Source of the DNA: an uncultured Collinsella sp.
GTDB lineage: Bacteria; Actinomycetota; Coriobacteriia; Coriobacteriales; Coriobacteriaceae
Direction: 5' to 3'
Assembly (NCBI GenBank): GCA_900540855.1
Contig: UQHK01000013.1
Coordinates: 1-64,000 of the forward strand
DNA length: 64,000 nucleotides
Of the stretch, positions 60,198 to 64,000 are shown one piece after another. The stretch's first letter is position 1; every line of letters starts with the position of its first letter. The translations under genes were made by a program, and so were the position numbers. The notes beneath the pieces are model-generated. The model saw nothing but the letters and a program-made list of their open reading frames with translations. It ran no database searches and was not told where the DNA came from.

Positions 60198-61088
60198 ATG
60201 AGTGATTTTGTCCTGACCTGTGAATCCGCCGCCGATCGAACTCGGGAGTTCTTTGAATCGCGCAATATCCCTGTCGTGTGTTTTCATTACGAGATCGACG
60301 ATGTTGTCTATACGGACGATCTGTATCAGTCGATTACGCCGGACAAGTTTTTTGCTCAGATTGCCGCGGGCGCCATGCCCAAGACGTCTCAGGTGAGCGT
60401 GGGTGAGTACGAGGAGTTTTGGGAGCCGTTTGTTGCCGAGGGTAAAGACGTGCTGCACCTGACGTTGTCGTCTGGTATTTCGGGCACGTATGGATCGGCC
60501 TGCGTTGCGGCGCAGATGCTCGCGGATCGCTATCCCCAGGGCGGCAAGGTTCGCGTCATCGATTCGCTGGCGGCGTCTTCGGGCTTTGGCCTGCTGGCGG
60601 AATGTGCCGCCGACGTTCGCGATAGCGGCGCTTCGCTCGACGAGACTGCCGCTTGGATTGAGGAGCATAAACTCAACCTGCACCACTGGTTCTTTTCGAC
60701 CGATCTGTCGAGCTACCTGCGCGGCGGTCGCATTTCGGCTGCGAGCGCGATCATCGGCACGGCGCTTAAGATTTGCCCGCTTATGACGGTCGATTGCGAA
60801 GGTGGGCTGTCGCCACGTGAGAAGATTCGCACTAAGAAGCGCGCGATTTCCGAGATGGCTAAGACCATGATGGTACACGTGCAGGACGGTGTGGATTATT
60901 CGGGTAAGTGCATCATGTCGCACTCGGCGTGCCGCGAGGATGCCGAGGCAGTTGCGGCGCTGATTGAGGAACAGGTTCCGCAGCTTAAAGGCAAGATTGA
61001 GATCAATGATATCGGTACTCTGATTGGCTCGCATACCGGACCTGGTACGGTGGCGCTCTTCTTTATGGGCGACAAGCGCGTGGATTAA
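60198..61088 (+). CDS. DegV-family fatty-acid-binding protein
   Basis: This 296-residue protein belongs to the DegV family, which binds a single fatty acid and may feed fatty acid kinase. Signature parts are the TCESAADRTREFF start, PKTSQVSVGEYEEFWEPF, LSSGISGTYGSA and the C-terminal IGSHTGPGTVALFFMG. ATG 60198 has AAGGAG six bases upstream. Upstream (59923-60197) only an AT-rich promoter-like stretch is seen. Confidence 0.93.
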   Translation: MSDFVLTCESAADRTREFFESRNIPVVCFHYEIDDVVYTDDLYQSITPDKFFAQIAAGAMPKTSQVSVGEYEEFWEPFVAEGKDVLHLTLSSGISGTYGSACVAAQMLADRYPQGGKVRVIDSLAASSGFGLLAECAADVRDSGASLDETAAWIEEHKLNLHHWFFSTDLSSYLRGGRISAASAIIGTALKICPLMTVDCEGGLSPREKIRTKKRAISEMAKTMMVHVQDGVDYSGKCIMSHSACREDAEAVAALIEEQVPQLKGKIEINDIGTLIGSHTGPGTVALFFMGDKRVD

Positions 61089-61129
61089 CTTGGCTCATCA
61101 CGTCGCTGCGTGATTGCTCAATCGAAAAC

Positions 61130-61157
61130 GGCCCGCCTCACGTTTGTGGGGCGGGCC
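61130..61157. terminator. Shared terminator between degV-like and TIM-barrel-like genes
   Basis: GGCCCGCC (61130-61137) pairs with GGCGGGCC (61150-61157) between convergent genes; TT follows on + and GTTTT on -. Confidence 0.8.
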
Positions 61158-61169
61158 TTGCTGTTGCGG

Positions 61170-62261
61170 CTAGCGTTTCTTTCCGCGGAAGAAGAAGCCG
61201 TGCAGTGACGGCTTGAGGCCGCGGTTGGCGCGATGCTCCTCGACGCGCTCGTGGATCGAAGCGACGCGCTCGATGACTTCGTCGGGAATTGGCACATCGG
61301 GATTCATGTTCTCGACCTGGCTGACCTCGGCGGCGGCGACCTGGTCGATAATGGGCACATCGTCGCGCGAGATGACAGGTGTGGCGTCTTCCTTCATCTT
61401 GCGATAACGCTGCATCATGTCGGTCTGTAGCTGCTGGGCCGAAGGCGGTGTCCAGATGATGGCGTTGGCGCCGGCGGCGATGGTTTCGCGGATGCTCTCG
61501 GGCGTCTTGCCGCCCGGTGCGATGAGCGGCAGGTTGGGATAGTGCTCGCGCAGCTCGCGCAGGACCTGGGGCGTGTTTTTGCCGGCGGCGATGTTGAGAA
61601 TCTTGGCTCCGGCGCGCACCTTGGCGTGAGCATCGTCGTCGCAGCGAACGACCGTGGCGATGACGGGGATGTCGGCGATATTGGTGATGTGCTCGACCAT
61701 CTCGGCAGTGGCGGGGGAGTTGACCACGCAGCCCGCTGCGCCCTGCATCTCGGAGACAGCTGCCATCTGCACGGAGCGCTTACCGGTCGTAGTTCCGCCG
61801 CCTACACCCACAAAGACCGGGCACTCGGCGACGGTCAACAGCGCCTGCGTAATGGCCGGCTGCGGCGTGAAGGGGTAAACGGCAAAGACAGCATCGGCAT
61901 TGGAGTTGCGGATGACGGCCACGTCGGTGGTGTAAATGAGCGACTTGATGCGTCGACCGAAGAGCGTAAAGCCGCTGGCCTCCTCGATCTCGTCGGGCAT
62001 GCGAAGGGCCGCCTTGCGCAAACGCCCGTCGATGGGCAGCGGTTCCATGGGGAGCAGTCCGTTGGGGGTCACGGCTACCTGGGGCTCGGTGAACTCGTCT
62101 GCGAGCTCGACCTCGGAGAAATCGACCGAGGCGACGATGTCCTCGTGAACCTCGGCGGGCACATCGATGGGAGCTTGGTCGTTTGCCGCGGCAGGCGTGT
62201 CGAAGGAGCTGGTGCCGACGAAGGCGTCGACGCGCTCATTTAGATCGTTGAGGGTATCCAT
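61170..62261 (-). CDS. TIM-barrel-like protein, KDPG-aldolase-like segment
   Basis: This 363-residue protein has an acidic disordered N-terminal 75 residues, then a beta/alpha barrel region with VGVGGGTTTGKRS, AGAKILNIAAGKNTP, LIAPGGKTPESI and AGANAIIWTPPS. These repeat the strand-end pattern of KDPG aldolase-type and TrpC/HisA-type barrels. The Lys of KDPG aldolase (usually in IPGxxTPxE) may correspond to the Lys of PGGKTPE. A basic tail (FFFRGKKR) ends the protein. The substrate is unknown and the family is only tentatively recognised. Confidence 0.6.
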   Translation of the reverse strand: MDTLNDLNERVDAFVGTSSFDTPAAANDQAPIDVPAEVHEDIVASVDFSEVELADEFTEPQVAVTPNGLLPMEPLPIDGRLRKAALRMPDEIEEASGFTLFGRRIKSLIYTTDVAVIRNSNADAVFAVYPFTPQPAITQALLTVAECPVFVGVGGGTTTGKRSVQMAAVSEMQGAAGCVVNSPATAEMVEHITNIADIPVIATVVRCDDDAHAKVRAGAKILNIAAGKNTPQVLRELREHYPNLPLIAPGGKTPESIRETIAAGANAIIWTPPSAQQLQTDMMQRYRKMKEDATPVISRDDVPIIDQVAAAEVSQVENMNPDVPIPDEVIERVASIHERVEEHRANRGLKPSLHGFFFRGKKR

Positions 62262-62452
62262 GGAGACTCGATTCTATGTGATGACGGCCGGCAGGGTGCC
62301 GGCAGCGTTGTGCTTGCTAAATCGTTTGACGAGTTGATTTTTCCCCGCCGCGTCCTCCGTTAGACCGAAGGGCCGGCGAACGTGAAGGAGCTGTGGTGGC
62401 GGGGATCGAGGTGCTATCTTGAAAGTCCCGTTTAAAAGAGAGGTGACGCGGT

Positions 62453-62623
62453 ATGGAATTTTCGGCAATGTTGGGCTCGATTGGCCTATGCGTGGGCGCA
62501 ATCGTAGCCGCCGCGGTCATCTACTTTGTGGTCACGGCCATTAAGGGCAAAAGGGCCGAACGCAAGGAGCGCACGATGCTTAAACAGCATCGCGACCAGC
62601 AGGGCAAACGCGCACGGAGATAG
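62453..62623 (+). CDS. Small single-pass membrane protein (56 residues)
   Basis: This short gene from ATG 62453 has AGAGGTGA seven bases upstream. It encodes one hydrophobic helix (IGLCVGAIVAAAVIYFVVTA) followed by a strongly basic tail (Lys/Arg rich). The layout recalls small envelope-associated or YneF-like proteins, but no family is assigned. It ends 24 bases before the convergent methyltransferase gene. Confidence 0.65.
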   Translation: MEFSAMLGSIGLCVGAIVAAAVIYFVVTAIKGKRAERKERTMLKQHRDQQGKRARR

Positions 62624-62647
62624 CTTGTTGAGTTTTGGATCCGTGCG

Positions 62648-63751
62648 CTAGCTGCGTTTTCGGATCAGGGCAATGTAGAAGCCCTCAAATTCGCGGCTGG
62701 GCGGAATGGTGAGCGTGCCGGGCAGGCCGTTGGCGATGGCCGATACCTGACCCGCGGCAATGGCCTCGGTCAGGGCGTTGGACTCGATGCGCGGCTCCTC
62801 ACCAGCTTCCTGGGCACGGCGTGCCTCACTTTCGCTTGGCGTGCCGTCGAGGGGGATGAGCTCGCAGTCCATATGCTTGTCGAGGGCCTCTTGCAGGGCG
62901 TCCTCGTTTTCCTGCGGCAAGATCGAACAAGTCGAATAGACGAGCGTGCCGCCCGGTTTGAGGGCTCCCATGGCGCGGTCCAGAAGTGCTCGCTGCGAGC
63001 GGGCACACTTGCCGAGCAACTGCTCGGTGAGGCCGCGCAGGCTCTTCTCGTTGCCGCTGACGACGGTGCCCGTGCCGGTGCAGGGAGCGTCGAGCAGGAT
63101 ACGGTCAAAGCGGAAGAACTCGTCGAGCTCGCGTGCGTCGATGCGCATGACGGGCACGTTTTTTGCGCCTTGGCGGTGGAGGTTGGCTTCGAGCTTCTCG
63201 GCGCGGGGAATGCTCATCTCGCAGGCGGTAAGGTGCGCCTGCCCCTGCGTGAGGGCGGCGATCTGCGTCGTCTTGCCGCCAGGGGCTGCGCACATGTCCA
63301 GGATGTCCTCGCCTGCCTGAGCGCCCAGGACCAGCGTCGGCATCATGGACGACAGGCTCTGCAGGTAGATCTTGCCGTCGCGGTAGATGTCGAGATCCCA
63401 CAGGTCGGAAACCTGGGCCTCGGGCAGGATGAAGGCGTCTGGGTACCAGGTGACGGGGTTGTGAGCGATGCCGGCGGCATCGAGCGCCGCAGCGATGTCC
63501 TCGGCGGTTGCCTTGAGCGTGTTGGCGCGCAGCGTGACCGGGCGTGTGGCCGCGGCGCCGAAGCCCTTGATCATGAGCTCGGCATCGGCGGGCGCATAGG
63601 CGCCGGCGACCGTGTCGACCATAAAGCGCGGCAGGTCGGCGGCGGAGTGTTGGGCGGCAAGCTGGTCGGAAAGCTCGGTGGCGGCAAACTGCCTGAGCTT
63701 GAGCTCGGGCTTAACCTGCTTTTTCTGCTTACGACGACGCGGCTTGGACAT
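62648..63751 (-). CDS. RsmB/RsmF-like RNA cytosine-5 methyltransferase (NOL1/NOP2/Sun)
   Basis: This 367-residue SAM-dependent enzyme methylates C5 of cytosine in rRNA or tRNA. Motif I is DMCAAPGGKTTQ, motif IV DAPCTGTG (with the release cysteine), and motif VI YSTCSI (catalytic cysteine). The Lys/Arg-rich N terminus (MSKPRRRKQKKQ) probably binds RNA. GGAAGGAAAG precedes ATG 63751. The exact target is not clear from sequence. Confidence 0.9.
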   Translation of the reverse strand: MSKPRRRKQKKQVKPELKLRQFAATELSDQLAAQHSAADLPRFMVDTVAGAYAPADAELMIKGFGAAATRPVTLRANTLKATAEDIAAALDAAGIAHNPVTWYPDAFILPEAQVSDLWDLDIYRDGKIYLQSLSSMMPTLVLGAQAGEDILDMCAAPGGKTTQIAALTQGQAHLTACEMSIPRAEKLEANLHRQGAKNVPVMRIDARELDEFFRFDRILLDAPCTGTGTVVSGNEKSLRGLTEQLLGKCARSQRALLDRAMGALKPGGTLVYSTCSILPQENEDALQEALDKHMDCELIPLDGTPSESEARRAQEAGEEPRIESNALTEAIAAGQVSAIANGLPGTLTIPPSREFEGFYIALIRKRS

Positions 63752-63770
63752 CCGTCTTTCCTTCCACCTA

Positions 63771-63890
63771 AATGATTATTCTGGGACGGGGATTAAAAAA
63801 TCATTTAATGATCCCCGTCCCAAAAAGACTACTTTGCGTCGCCCGGGAATGATTTTTTAATCCCCGTCCCAGAATAATCATTCCCGGGCG
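63771..63890. repeat. Overlapping multi-hairpin repeat with GGGACGGGGAT core
   Basis: Three inverted pairs overlap. Arms 63771-63805 and 63848-63882 are perfect over 35 bp; GGGACGGGGAT (63783-63793) also pairs with 63811-63821; and CGCCCGGGAATGATT (63840-63854) pairs with 63876-63890. The pairings exclude one another. The block is non-coding and lies between the methyltransferase and the gene at the window edge, sharing its GGGACGG core with the repeat at 13269-13351. Confidence 0.85.
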
Positions 63891-63902
63891 CGTTGCTGTT
63901 GC

Positions 63903-64000
63903 CTAGTACTGGCTCTCGTGCTTGCTGAAGAAGTCGAAGCGCGGGGGCAGCGGCTTTACGCGGTGCTCGCCGGGCTTCTCGCCCAAGCTCTCCACAAACT
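63903..64000 (-). CDS. C-terminal end of an unidentified protein (cut by the window)
   Basis: Reading the minus strand, an open frame enters from beyond position 64000 and ends at TAG 63905-63903. Its last residues read VKPLPPRFDFFSKHESQY. The frame lasts at least 32 codons. It is too short to identify; the tail looks like an exposed C terminus. Confidence 0.5.
   Translation of the reverse strand, partial: FVESLGEKPGEHRVKPLPPRFDFFSKHESQY

Overview
The window looks like chromosomal DNA of a Coriobacteriia (Actinomycetota) gut bacterium, most likely Collinsella. This is inferred from the GC-rich codon use, the dnaE/addAB/ruvCAB/fhs gene content, sortase- and transcobalamin-type surface proteins, and many short GC-rich intergenic palindromes containing GGGACGG. 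No rRNA, tRNA, CRISPR array, prophage or intact transposase gene was found. Most of the window is ordinary core genome with well-spaced Shine-Dalgarno sites and intrinsic terminators.

Layout. 1-7.7 kb: a CPBP membrane protease, a YgiQ-type radical SAM protein, a DUF1275 membrane protein, an AT-rich LURP-one-like gene, a FucO-type alcohol dehydrogenase and an M42 aminopeptidase. 7.8-13.2 kb: a HipA-like kinase with a fused DNA-binding head, mnmA, cysK with a divergent Rrf2 regulator, a holin-like membrane protein and a YerC/TrpR-like regulator. 13.4-28.2 kb: DNA maintenance (addB, addA, dnaE, a SWIM/SNF2 ATPase) and a superoxide reductase. 28.3-34.6 kb: a catalytically degenerate NadE-like protein, ruvCAB with a LexA-type box, and fhs. 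34.7-41.8 kb: a PASTA-like membrane protein, a CDF transporter, a zinc-ribbon protein, then a small accessory patch holding a SHOCT micro-ORF, an unexplained inverted module around a 30-codon ORF, a broken ADP-ribosylglycohydrolase and a DUF1016 nuclease. 42-52.3 kb: a Tat-exported PI-PLC-like surface protein, tandem duplicated lipoproteins, the folate pair fchA-folD, a long inverted-repeat element, a C69 dipeptidase and a phasin-like/UbiB pair. 52.4-56.7 kb: a cobalamin riboswitch followed by two transcobalamin-like (DUF4430) surface proteins. 56.8-64 kb: two GtrA proteins, class III fructose bisphosphatase, DegV, a TIM-barrel-like protein, a 56-residue membrane protein, an RNA m5C methyltransferase, a multi-hairpin repeat and the 3-prime end of an unidentified gene.

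How genes connect. fhs, fchA and folD supply formate-to-methylene-THF interconversion. The FolD copy carries Ala where the family has its cyclohydrolase lysine, which fits a division of labour with FchA. addAB, ruvCAB and dnaE form a repair/replication theme, with ruvCAB apparently under SOS control. The riboswitch and DUF4430 pair suggest surface capture of corrinoids. The best candidates for something undescribed are the 240-bp inverted-repeat element at 48.15-48.39 kb, the inverted module at 39.23-39.52 kb, and the B12-controlled surface operon.
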